From NCBI GenBank assembly GCA_036873755.1, contig JAVTVY010037192.1, positions 1-64,000 of the forward strand: 64,000 nt of DNA, given 5' to 3'. Shown in pieces: positions 47,721 through 57,900 of the stretch. Position 1 is the first letter of the stretch, and each line of letters starts with the position of its first letter. A model generated the notes under the pieces. It searched no databases. It worked only from the letters and a program-made list of their open reading frames with translations, and was not told the DNA's origin. The position numbers and the translations under genes are program-made. The stretch comes from Hanleya hanleyi. Its lineage: Eukaryota; Mollusca; Polyplacophora; Lepidopleurida; Hanleyidae.

Positions 47721-48344
47721 CACTAGGGGTAAAAATGAGTATTGAGATTTAAGGGGTAAAAATGAGTATTGAGATACAATGGATGCATCCTCTCGTGGCA
47801 TCATATTTGTTCATGCACCTCCTCCCTAGCATATTACAGTTCTATTTGGTTATCTCCCCTGTCACAGCTTCAAAACTGTGATATGCAGAGCTCTTTCTGT
47901 AGATCAGGGTGAAATGCTTGCAACATTCCTTGAATATTTCAGAAGTAGAATGGAAAGAAAACATTTCTGAATACAGGGAAATTATTACGTAAATGATTTG
48001 ACCACCACTGGATTTTAGAAACTTACTATAAAAAGATAATGCAGAGGGTCTTGAGGGGTAAGCTTAAATGGCGAAAATTCCAAACTGTAACTCAACACAC
48101 ATATTTCATGAAAATGTAAATGAATACAGGCAAAGTGAAATATCCCATTCTTTTCCACAATGAATTAAACTTATACTGGTATTATTTAATACTAAATTAT
48201 TGCCCAAACACGCTTTCTAATGAGGATGAGTTGGTCCCACAAAATCACTCAACATGCACCTCTCAAAATCTGTGGTTTAGCACTTATCACAGGCAAAATC
48301 CCTTGCTGGCGGCAGGTAGGCAGGTGATATTTCGATCCCTGATA
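47721..48344. other. No recognised gene
   Basis: Includes the 25-bp direct repeat GGGGTAAAAATGAGTATTGA (about 47,727 and 47,755). The 84-codon plus frame at 48,120 has no motif. Confidence 0.45.
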
Positions 48345-48510
48345 TTAAATGGAGTGTTTGTAATAAGGTTGTAATTTTCCTCCATCCACTCTGTCCATCA
48401 GTGTTTTATGCAGTTTCTGGGTTATCGAGTTGTCTCTCAACCCAAACACTTCAACGTACTCTTCTGCCGTAATTTTGTACCTCGCCAGGCTATCCTTCAT
48501 CATTGTCAAC
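48345..48510 (-). CDS. Candidate terminal exon of an unidentified host gene
   Basis: On the minus strand a pyrimidine-leaning tract ends in TATCCTTAAAG just before 48,510. Directly after it, one frame reads MMKDSLARYKITAEEYVEVF and GLRDNSITQKLHKTLMDRVD and ends KHSI at TAA 48,345-48,347. The composition is that of a normal soluble protein and unlike the repeats around it. In the other phase, which would fit a phase-0 junction from the exon at 54,769-54,893, the reading is VDNDEG followed by TAG at 48,490-48,492. I cannot decide which frame is used, and I do not recognise the protein. Confidence 0.35.
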
Positions 48511-48824
48511 CTTTAAGGATAGAATAAAACAGAATAGATGTAAGGTTATTGTAATCCTTCAGTATATTCAAAACAGCATTCCATCTTCCTTTTATCAAAG
48601 TACCACAAGGTCAATGGTCAACCCTCTACAAATTCAGGGACACAAAGTCAAAATTTTCTAAGATGGGATCAGGGAGCTTGAAATAAAAAAAAAGGTTTAA
48701 AATATTTGCAGTGTGTACATGTAGCCTTGATCTGTTAACATGGTTAAGGTCAGTATGTAGTGGAACATGAAATGGCCTCAGCTAAGATGATATACACCTA
48801 GGATGTTTAAGTTGAACTACAATC
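48511..48824. other. No recognised gene
   Basis: Would be intron if the exon model is right. An A-run is at 48,686. Confidence 0.35.
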
Positions 48825-49192
48825 ATGGTAGTTTCTAGCTGGACAAGTGTATATATGGATATTTGTAAATTGCTCTTGATGTTATTGAAGGTCACCGTGA
48901 ATCCTCCAAACTCAACCACACGATTGAAATCCACCTGTCAGTTTTATCCCGATCTGCCAATCTCTTGTTCCAATAACCCCCTCCCCTCCCCCCCCCCCAT
49001 CTTCAGTATGCTGTTCAAATTCTTACTCCCAGTGATAGCCATGATAGTTATTAGAAGATTTACTGTAATTCCATCATGTCTTCATTTATTTAGTAGCATA
49101 GTTTCGTACATGTAAATATTGTGTTAGTGACTCTGTTTTCTCCTACTGTGTTACTCTATACAAGTCTTGCAATAAACTGATTGATTGATTGA
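48825..49192 (+). repeat. Possible LINE 3' untranslated end
   Basis: Ends in AATAAACTGATTGATTGATT, a polyadenylation-like signal plus a short tandem tetranucleotide, as at the 3' ends of many invertebrate LINEs. A C-rich run (48,980-49,000) interrupts it. No coding motif was found upstream, so the call rests on the end alone. Confidence 0.35.
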
Positions 49193-50262
49193 TATTGCAT
49201 AAATTAGTGCACCTCACACATACATTGTATGTAGTTCAGTTGTATTTCTACATCATGTACACTTTGAAGTACATGAGATGTGTACATTCATGAATACAAT
49301 TTTCTCCAATCCAGCTACATGTATTTGGTGTCTCTGTATTAGTCTGACTGGATCGAACTGGGTGAATTAACTGGGCAATAACTTGAATGCATCATTTATA
49401 TGTGTACTAGGCCCCAAAATTGTGCATGAATGATCGTTCAGTTCGCCTACAGGTTACGCAAATCGAAATAACCGGGAACGATTTTTAGTTCCCATAAAAA
49501 TCAATCATATATGCAATCGTCAAAACTTATGAATTACCCTCTTCACCACTGTCATAACTGTGCAAAGTATGAATATCAATACAGTGGAATAAATGTTGGA
49601 AAACGTTGTCACAACGAATTGATCGACATGTCGCCCGACGTGCATGGCAGTCCTGGGAGAAAACAATGGCTGCGGAATAATTGCCCTACGAAAGAAGCAT
49701 GCCTAGCTAAGCCCTGTCAAAGAAGCTCTGTATTTCTGACGTAGTATAATCTATCCAATATAAATTAACCATCATGGACCACGATAGGAAGGGTGAAAAA
49801 CAGGTGAAAGTTTGCAGAGCTAAATCTAACACTGTCAACTTCAATGTTTAATAAATTATTCATGCGGTAATTAATTTCAATCTATTTTCATCTATCCATG
49901 TTCCCTGGCCTGCTCGAGTTCACAATGAAAACGAGGTTCGTTATGCAAATTTAACTTGATTAACGAACGATGGGTTACCTTAAGCCATTTTCACGTGTCA
50001 CGTGCCTATCATATAAGTTTTTCATTTATCCCAGTTATGAGGGAGTGAATTCCTCTGAACAGCCAGGTCTATATGTTAGGCTGACATTTCTTCTTCCTTC
50101 AGACCCAGGCCCGTAGCAAAGGGGGATTTTCTGCGTTCAGACGAACCTTCCTTTCGGAAATTTTATATATTTTTCTTATTTAAATGCCCCTTTCAAACAC
50201 TGAAGCGAACCCCCTATTTGCTCCTTAGCGCATGTAGTGAACCCCCTGATGTGCCCTTTTGG
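49193..50262. other. No recognised gene
   Basis: The 77-codon plus frame at 49,511-49,744 is Cys/His-containing but not in a pattern I know. From about 50,100 begins a small element with CAGGCCCGTAGC. Its inverted mate GGCTACGGCCCC is at about 50,294, inside the palindrome. Confidence 0.4.
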
Positions 50263-50839
50263 AGCGAAGGCAAACCACCCCTCAGTAAATCCTGGCTACG
50301 GCCCCGAGACCATGCCATCATCCATAAGTCATGGTTACACACTATCTGTAACATGACAGATGCAATATGCCCTGACCATCCTGCCGTGCTATTTTGGGGA
50401 TTTTCATCACCTAATATAAAAACTTCAATCAATTGATCATTCATGTACACCATAAAATGTCATTCTCTGCTCCTTAAGGTCCATTCTCACGATGCGATTT
50501 GTAGTAACAACTCGGCGGGGGAATCCCCCGATTTGTAGTGTAACGTGTACGAGCAGGACCAGTCGTAGTGTTTAGAAGAAAACGAATCAATAACCGGGAT
50601 TGCCCACTGGCATTCTGGCCGTCACCGTCGTTAACCCCTTCACTAGTAGAGATCCGGGGCTCGAAGAGATGATCACAACCCCCACAAAGATGACTGACGC
50701 TCATGTAAAGGTCTATTATGGTATATTCTGCACAAGTAGTATACGCGGTTACAAATAATAGCGTAGAACCGCGTGGCTTAGACAGAATGTCTAAGGAGAT
50801 GTAACGTTAAGATATTTACACATATGTACAGACACTAGG

Positions 50840-51030
50840 AGAGTGTTTGCAAATAAACTTGATGGATATATACACGCGATGTAAGAGGATGTGCACACAA
50901 GTTAACGGATACATACACTTGGGGTGTGCATACAAGGTTCACGGATACATACACTTGGTGTATGCACGTAAGGTTCACGTATACGTGCCCCTGAGAGAGT
51001 GTGTGCATATAGAGTTAATGTATCCCTAGT
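50840..51030 (+). repeat. Minisatellite of about 38-43 bp in the palindrome arm
   Basis: Four imperfect units of GGATACATACACTTGGKGTR, GTGCAYACAAGGTTCACGG type. Mirrored in the other arm (51,460-51,650). Confidence 0.7.
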
Positions 51031-51149
51031 GTATATGTGGATAATAGAAGATGATGTGTGCAGTTTAAGCTTGATGTTATATGGTAATAATATATATAGG
51101 AGAGTGTATGCATATAACTTTATAGTTAATATAGTGCTTTAATGCGCGA

Positions 51150-51257
51150 TAAGGGCGGCCTGGCTGCTGGCCCTTCTCTTCTGGGGGTAAGGGCGGCCTG
51201 GCTGCTGGCCCTTCTCTTCCGGGGGTAAGGGCGGCCTGGCTGCTGGCCCTTCTCTTC
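51150..51257 (+). repeat. 38-bp tandem units at the palindrome tip
   Basis: Units begin TAAGGGCGGCCTGGCTGCTG at 51,150, 51,188 and 51,226 (the last cut after 32 bp). The unpaired 23-bp spacer of the palindrome is part of the third unit. The two full units are mirrored at 51,265-51,340. GC-rich DNA of this kind is itself prone to hairpins (CCAGCAGCCAGG). Confidence 0.85.
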
Positions 51258-52720
51258 GCCCTTACCCCCGGAAGAGAAGGGCCAGCAGCCAGGCCGCCCT
51301 TACCCCCAGAAGAGAAGGGCCAGCAGCCAGGCCGCCCTTATCGCGCATTAAAGCACTATATTAACTATAAAGTTATATGCATACACTCTCCTATATATAT
51401 TATTACCATATAACATCAAGCTTAAACTGCACACATCATCTTCTATTATCCACATATACACTAGGGATACATTAACTCTATATGCACACACTCTCTCAGG
51501 GGCACGTATACGTGAACCTTACGTGCATACACCAAGTGTATGTATCCGTGAACCTTGTATGCACACCCCAAGTGTATGTATCCGTTAACTTGTGTGCACA
51601 TCCTCTTACATCGCGTGTATATATCCATCAAGTTTATTTGCAAACACTCTCCTAGTGTCTGTACATATGTGTAAATATCTTAACGTTACATCTCCTTAGA
51701 CATTCTGTCTAAGCCACGCGGTTCTACGCTATTATTTGTAACCGCGTATACTACTTGTGCAGAATATACCATAATAGACCTTTACATGAGCGTCAGTCAT
51801 CTTTGTGGGGGTTGTGATCATCTCTTCGAGCCCCGGATCTCTACTAGTGAAGGGGTTAACGACGGTGACGGCCAGAATGCCAGTGGGCAATCCCGGTTAT
51901 TGATTCGTTTTCTTCTAAACACTACGACTGGTCCTGCTCGTACACGTTACACTACAAATCGGGGGATTCCCCCGCCGAGTTGTTACTACAAATCGCATCG
52001 TGAGAATGGACCTTAAGGAGCAGAGAATGACATTTTATGGTGTACATGAATGATCAATTGATTGAAGTTTTTATATTAGGTGATGAAAATCCCCAAAATA
52101 GCACGGCAGGATGGTCAGGGCATATTGCATCTGTCATGTTACAGATAGTGTGTAACCATGACTTATGGATGATGGCATGGTCTCGGGGCCGTAGCCAGGA
52201 TTTACTGAGGGGTGGTTTGCCTTCGCTATAGCCTATTTCTACCAAACATCTCGATCTAGTTCGGACTTCGGTCCTTCTAAAACCTGTCCGGCGGTGGTAT
52301 GAGGCGCCGTTTGTCACTTTCTGATTTAATCTACTGATTTATAAATATCGGGTATTTAGCAGTCGGATATATAAATGTGCATAAAATGAGTGTGAAATAA
52401 ACACTGACTTTAGTCAATTTTAAATCCTATATCAGCGAATAAAATCCGAGAAATATTTATAAATACCTATATTAGATTTCAAGATATATATATCTCTCGT
52501 GTTATTTCTGGGATATAAATTCCTCCACAATATATATATATATTCCTGACAAACGATTTCTTATTTATATATCCGAGGTAACGTATCTTACTGATATATA
52601 AATATTTCAAAATGTGCTGTTGGGTATATATATATATCCAGTCTTCGTCTAACTCCGGATTTACAAATACTGTACTGAGAAAGCCTCATATATAGATATC
52701 CCATTTATAGTATGCTAATA

Positions 52721-53736
52721 CTGTAAAACATGAAGCTTTCGCGACATGAAACTTTCGCGATTTTTCAATTTAAAAAAATTCGCGACATGAAACTTTCGCG
52801 ATTCTCTCTGTGCCAGAAAAAAAAATAATTTACAAATATATCATACTAATAGACATGGAAAATACACACTGGCGGCGGCAAAATCGGCAAAGCCACGTGT
52901 ATTCACATGTGGGTGCGCTCAGTGTGGTCGTTTCACAGTATCAACACGAGTCTAACGAGAGGCGGCGTTAGCTGTATGAAGATACAGTTACTGGTATTCA
53001 AACAGAGGTTTCCTGACTGTTGGGGCAGATTATTTCAATCCCGCTGTTTCAGACTTGAAAGGAATTCCTGTAGGTAAACAAACCCTATATCGCCAGATAT
53101 TATGCAGGTAGTTGTCATTTAAACTCCGCTAGATTAAATAAATACCACACAGAAGAGCTCCAGCCGTTAGATCTCAGCGGGAATGGAGCTTTCAAAGCCG
53201 CTCTGAAAGACCAGTTCACCGTGTGGTAGGGAGACATTGTTTCGGAAGGGCTGAAAAGTGGAAAATCTGTATAGGATATCAAAGTTGACTTGAAACTTTC
53301 CACACTGAAACCTAAACACGCGATGTGGATGGTAAAGGCCCACGAACAACTCAGAAACAACACGTCTGCTATCCTACCGGGGTTCCAAACGGCCGGCATC
53401 AAGGCGACATACGAGGACATTGACGATCGATTCTAGTATTATACTTGCTTCACATATGCAAGTCTTGGGACTAGTTAATTGTACTAGTATACTCGTATAT
53501 TAAACTGTATCCGGTGCTTTAAACAGTCGCTTCTGATTAGAGCTTAGGTGGTGAGACCATTAAAGCTGTACAAATGTCGAAAACAATTGCTCTCATTTCC
53601 TTTCTCTGTCGTCAGTATTGTTGCGTTCTTGTCTTCGCCATTGTCATATGAACATGTTTCTTTCGCGTGCATGAAACTTTCGCAATTTATTCCAATCGCG
53701 AAAGTTTCATGAACGCGAAAGAAACATATTTTACAG
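52721..53736. mobile_element. Nested 1-kb transposon with CTGTAAAA ends
   Basis: The ends CTGTAAAACATGAAGCTTTC and (reverse complement of the right) CTGTAAAATATGTTTCTTTC form the TIR. Both are followed by copies of CATGAAACTTTCGCGATT. Flanks are TA on both sides. A longer direct repeat TAGTATGCT(A/G)AT (52,708-52,719 and 53,737-53,748) also brackets it, so the target duplication could be longer than TA. Holds the transposase relic at 53,113-53,436. Confidence 0.65.
53113..53436 (+). pseudogene. Pogo/jerky-like DDE transposase, C-terminal fragment
   Basis: In one plus frame: EELQPLDLSGNGAFKAALKD, then QFTVW, stop, GDIVSEGLKSGKSV, stop, then DLKLSTLKPKHAMWMVKAHE and AILPGFQTAGI. The LQPLDLSxNxxFKxxL block and the STLKPxHAxWM block mark the end of the DDE superfamily 1 catalytic domain in CENP-B/jerky/pogo-type transposases. 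Two in-frame stops and the loss of everything upstream, including the DNA-binding domain, show it is dead. It closes at TAG 53,434-53,436. Confidence 0.7.
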
Positions 53737-54537
53737 TAGTATGCTGATGAGTCTCAAAAACCGATGACGTCGTCGGTTTTGGTGTTGGTTTAGATCATAT
53801 TGTCTATTTCGTGTTTCAGGTGACAAAAGTCCTTGTGATCCGTGGGCAAGACATAATGAATACTAATAATAATAGCTTTCTATACATTCTGTGCTGGTTA
53901 AAAGTAAGAAATACCTGAATGAATTTGCCCGATAATATTCACAGATGACCCACAAATTAGCGTGTGTTTACAATACCGCACATGAGAATCTGTGGAATGA
54001 TTGAGCGGTGTTTGCCGACCCTTGGTACACTTGAAGAGGCTTAGTGTGACATCATCATTTTTGCGGTAAACGTATCGCAACTCATTAGCATATTATAACT
54101 GGGATATCTATATATGAGACTTTCTCCGTTCAGTATTTGTAAATCCGGAGTTAGATGAAGATGGATATATATATACCCAACTACACATTTTTAAATATTT
54201 ATATATCAGTAAGATACGTTACCTTGGATATATAAATAAGAAATCCTTTATCAGGAATATATATATATATGGTGGAGAAATTTATATCCCAGAAATAACA
54301 CAACGAGAGATATATATATATATCTTGAAATCCAAAATAGGTATTTATAAATTTTTCTCGGATTTTATTCGCTGATATAGGATTTAAAATTGACTGAACT
54401 TGGTGTTTATTTCACGCTCATTTTTTGCAAATTTATATATCCGACTGCTAAATACCCGATATTTATATATCCGACGGCTAAATACCCGATATTTATAAAT
54501 CAGTAGATTAAATCAGAAAGTGACAAACGGCGCCTCA

Positions 54538-54768
54538 TACGGTGGAGCCAGGGCATGAGCATGCCCGGGGATATATCCGAGAAATCACTCAGAACTTGGG
54601 AGGCACCAAGAAGGTGCATCTAGCAACATGCAACGTTCTGAAATGCCCAATATACGCCTCTTATTTGTAGTTCAAGTTGCATTAGTCAGAACTTTTGTAA
54701 TTTGAAAGAAATGATATATTATTATTATCACCACATTTATCACAGTTTGGTTAAAATTGACAACTCAC
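54538..54768. other. No recognised gene
   Basis: Flank of the TIR element. Contains GGGCATGAGCATGCCC, a short palindrome. Confidence 0.4.
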
Positions 54769-54893
54769 CTCACACTTCAGCTGACTCCCAATACCAGGAC
54801 CTCTGCTGGGGTCATCTATTCGCAGTTTGTTGAAGAGAAATTTCCGAAATGATGGATCAAATGAAACATCATGATATTCAACACACATGCTCG
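54769..54893 (-). CDS. Candidate internal exon of an unidentified host gene
   Basis: On the minus strand TTTTGCATCAG precedes 54,893 and GTGAGTTG follows 54,769, so both splice signals are present around a 125-bp open stretch. The frame reads SMCVEYHDVSFDPSFRKFLF and NKLRIDDPSRGPGIGSQLKC, then E. It is normal in composition and free of repeats, unlike its surroundings. It ends on a codon boundary. If spliced to the stretch at 48,510 it would continue VDNDEG and stop. That intron would be about 6.3 kb and would contain the palindrome and the nested transposons. I do not recognise the protein. More exons would be expected further right, but satellite DNA starts within 130 bp. Confidence 0.45.
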
Positions 54894-54999
54894 CTGATGC
54901 AAAATTGTAGTAAAACTGAACTATTAGCTAAATTATGTGCACTAAGTAGTGGCATCGCATGACAGAAGGTATAAGATAAAACTTGTATTTGCGGATTGT

Positions 55000-57900
55000 G
55001 TTCCGTCTTCAGTAGGTGAGCTTAATTGGAGCCTGTCGCACTGTCGTCCTGTCGTGAGGTAAGTTTTTCTCTCTACTATCCATTCCTTCACCGAATAGAT
55101 ATTGGTAGAATTCTCTCCCCTTTATCGCCTCTCACAGAATATATTGATTCAGATTTCTCTCCCCCTTAATTCCGTCTTTAGTAAGGTAGCTTGGAGACTG
55201 TCGCACTGTCGTCCTGTCGTGAGGTAAGGTTTTCTCTCTTCTATACATTCGCTGAATATGTTGAGGTAGATTTCTCTCCCCTTCTTGCGGTCTTGCAGGA
55301 AATATTGATGTAGATTTCTCTCCCTGCCTTCATTCCGTCTTCAGTAGGTGAGCTTGGAGACTGTCGCACTGTCGTCCTGTCGTGAGGTAAGTTTTTCTCT
55401 CCACTATCCATCCCTTCACCGAGTAGATCTTGGTAGAATTCTCCCCCCTTTATCGCCTCTCACAGAATATATTGATTCAGATTTCTCTCCCCCTTAATTC
55501 CGTCTTTATTAAAGGTAGCTTGGGAACTGTCGCACTGTCGTCCTGTCGTGAGGTAAGGTTTTCTCTCCTCTATACATTCGCCGAATATGTTGAGGTAGAT
55601 TTCTCTCCCCTTTTTGCCGTCTCGCAGGAAATATTGAGGTAGATTTCTCTCCCCTTTAATCCGTCTTTAGTACAGGGGCTTGGAAACTGTCGCACTGTCA
55701 TGCTGTCGTGAGGTAAGTCTTTCTCTCCTCTATCCATCCCTTCACAGAAGATATTGAGGTAGAATTATCTCCCCTTTATCGCCTCTCACAGAATATATTG
55801 ATTCTGAATTCTCTCCCCCTTAATTCCGTCTTTAGTAAGGTAGCTTGGAGACTGTCGCACTGTCGTCCTGTCGTGAGGTAAGGTTTTCTCTCCTCTATAC
55901 ATTCACCGAATATGTTGAGGTAGATTTCTCTCCCCTTCTTGCAGTCTCGCAGGAAATATTGATGTAGATTTCTCTCCCTGCCCTTATTCCGTCTTCAGTA
56001 GGTGAGCTTAATTGGAGCCTGTCGCACTGTCGTCCTGTCGTGAGGTAAGTTTTTCTCTACACTCTCCATCCCTTCACCGAGTAGATCTTGGTAGAATTCT
56101 CCCCCCTTTATCGCCTCTCACAGAATATATTGATTCAGATTTCTCTCCCCCTTAATTCCGTCTTTATTAAAGGTAGCTTGGGGACTGTCGCACTGTCGTC
56201 CTGTCGTGAGGTGAGGTTTTCTCTCCTCTATACATTCCCCGAATATGTTGAGGTAGATTTCTCTCCCCTTTTTGCCGTCTCGCAGGAAATATTGATGTAG
56301 ATTTCTCTCCCTGCCTTTATTCCGTCTTCAGTAGGTGAGCTTGGAGACTGTCGTCCTGTCGTGAGGTAAGGTTTTCTCTCCTCTATATGCCGAATATGTC
56401 GAGGTATTGTCTCCCCTTTTTACCATCTCGCAGGAAATATTGAGGTAGATTTCTCTCCCCTTTATTCCGCCTTCAGTACGTGAGCTTGGAGACTGTCGCA
56501 CTGTCGTCCTGTCGTGAGGTAAGATTTTCTCTCCACTATCCATCCCTTCACCGAATAGATCTTGGTAGAATTCTCTCCCCTTTATCGCCTCTCACAGAAT
56601 ATATTGATTCAGATTTCTCTCCCCCTTAATTCCGTCTTTAGTAAGGTAGCTTGGAGACTGTCGCACTGTCGTCCTGTCGTGAGGTAAGGTTTTCTCTCAT
56701 CTATACATTCGCTGAATATGTTGAGGTAGATTTCTCTCCCCTTCTTGCGGTCTTGCAGGAAATATTGATGTAGATTTCTCTCCCTGCCTTCATTCCGTCT
56801 TCAGTAGGTGAGCTTGGAGACTGTCGCACTGTCGTCCTGTCGTGAGGTAAGTTTTTCTCTCCACTATCCATCCCTTCACCGAGTAGATCTTGGTAGAATT
56901 CTCCCCCCTTTATCGCCTCTCACAGAATATATTGATTCAGATTTCTCTCCCCCTTAATTCCGTCTTTATTAAAGGTAGCTTGGGAACTGTCGCACTGTCG
57001 TCCTGTCGTGAGGTAAGGTTTTCTCTCCTCTATACATTCGCCGAATATGTTGAGGTAGATTTCTCTCCCTTTTTTGCCGTCTCGCAGGAAATATTGAGGT
57101 AGATTTCTCTCCCCTTTAATCCGTCTTTAGTACAGGGGCTTGGAAACTGTCGCACTGTCATGCTGTCGTGAGGTAAGTCTTTCTCTCCTCTATCCATCCC
57201 TTCACAGAAGATATTGAGGTAGAATTCTCTCCCCTTTATCGCCTCTCACAGAATATATTGATTCTGAATTCTCTCCCCCTTAATTCCGTCTTTAGTAAGG
57301 TAGCTTGGAGACTGTCGCACTGTCGTCCTGTCGTGAGGTAAGGTTTTCTCTCCTCTATACATTCACCGAATATGTTGAGGTAGATTTCTCTCCCCTTCTT
57401 GCGGTCTCGCAGGAAATATTGATGTAGATTTCTCTCCCTGCCCTTATTCCGTCTTCAGTAGGTGAGCTTAATTGGAGCCTGTCGCACTGTCGTCCTGTCG
57501 TGAGGTAAGTTTTTCTCTACACTCTCCATCCCTTCACCGAGTAGATCTTGGTAGAATTCTCCCCCCTTTATCGCCTCTCACAGAATATATTGATTCAGAT
57601 TTCTCTCCCCCTTAATTCCGTCTTTATTAAAGGTAGCTTGGGGACTGTCGCACTGTCGTCCTGTCGTGAGGTGAGGTTTTCTCTCCTCTATACATTCCCC
57701 GAATATGTTGAGGTAGATTTCTCTCCCCTTTTTGCCGTCTCGCAGGAAATATTGATGTAGATTTCTCTCCCTGCCTTTATTCCGTCTTCAGTAGGTGAGC
57801 TTGGAGACTGTCGCACTGTCGTCCTGTTGTGAGGTAAGGTTTTCTCTCCTCTATATGCCGAATATGTCGAGGTATTGTCTCCCCTTTTTACCATCTCGCA

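Larger units (their letters stand above)
50263..52227. repeat. Palindrome: 971-bp arms, 23-bp spacer
   Basis: Left arm 50,263-51,233 and right arm 51,257-52,227 are reverse complements with a constant coordinate sum of 102,490 at all points tested, so there are no indels. The stretches compared base by base were identical. Frames inside are mirrored with identical translations. The left end falls inside a small CAGGCCCGTAGC...GCTACGG repeat that is whole only on the left. The structure therefore looks like an inverted duplication of pre-existing DNA rather than a TIR transposon. An assembly foldback cannot be excluded. Confidence 0.9.
52300..54537. mobile_element. 2.2-kb DNA transposon with about 430-bp AT-rich TIRs, containing a nested element
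   Basis: Left end TGAGGCGCCGTTTGTCACTT; the right end reads AAGTGACAAACGGCGCCTCA. TA flanks both sides (52,298-52,299 and 54,538-54,539). The arms (about 52,300-52,718 and 54,088-54,537) pair along their length and consist of TATATATC-rich words such as TTTATATATCCGA. The right arm has a 31-bp internal duplication (TTTATATATCCGACYGCTAA twice). Between them lie the nested element at 52,721-53,736 and about 340 bp of unrecognised sequence. The autonomous partner is not evident. Confidence 0.75.

Noticed and set aside
49511..49744. 77-codon Cys/His-containing frame as a possible zinc finger
   Set aside because: Cys and His spacing fits no finger I know, and there are no splice signals or neighbours to support it.
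50847..51643. Identical 60-codon frames on opposite strands, also 76- and 64-79-codon pairs
   Set aside because: Mirror images caused by the palindrome. The first pair lies within a minisatellite, and none has a motif.
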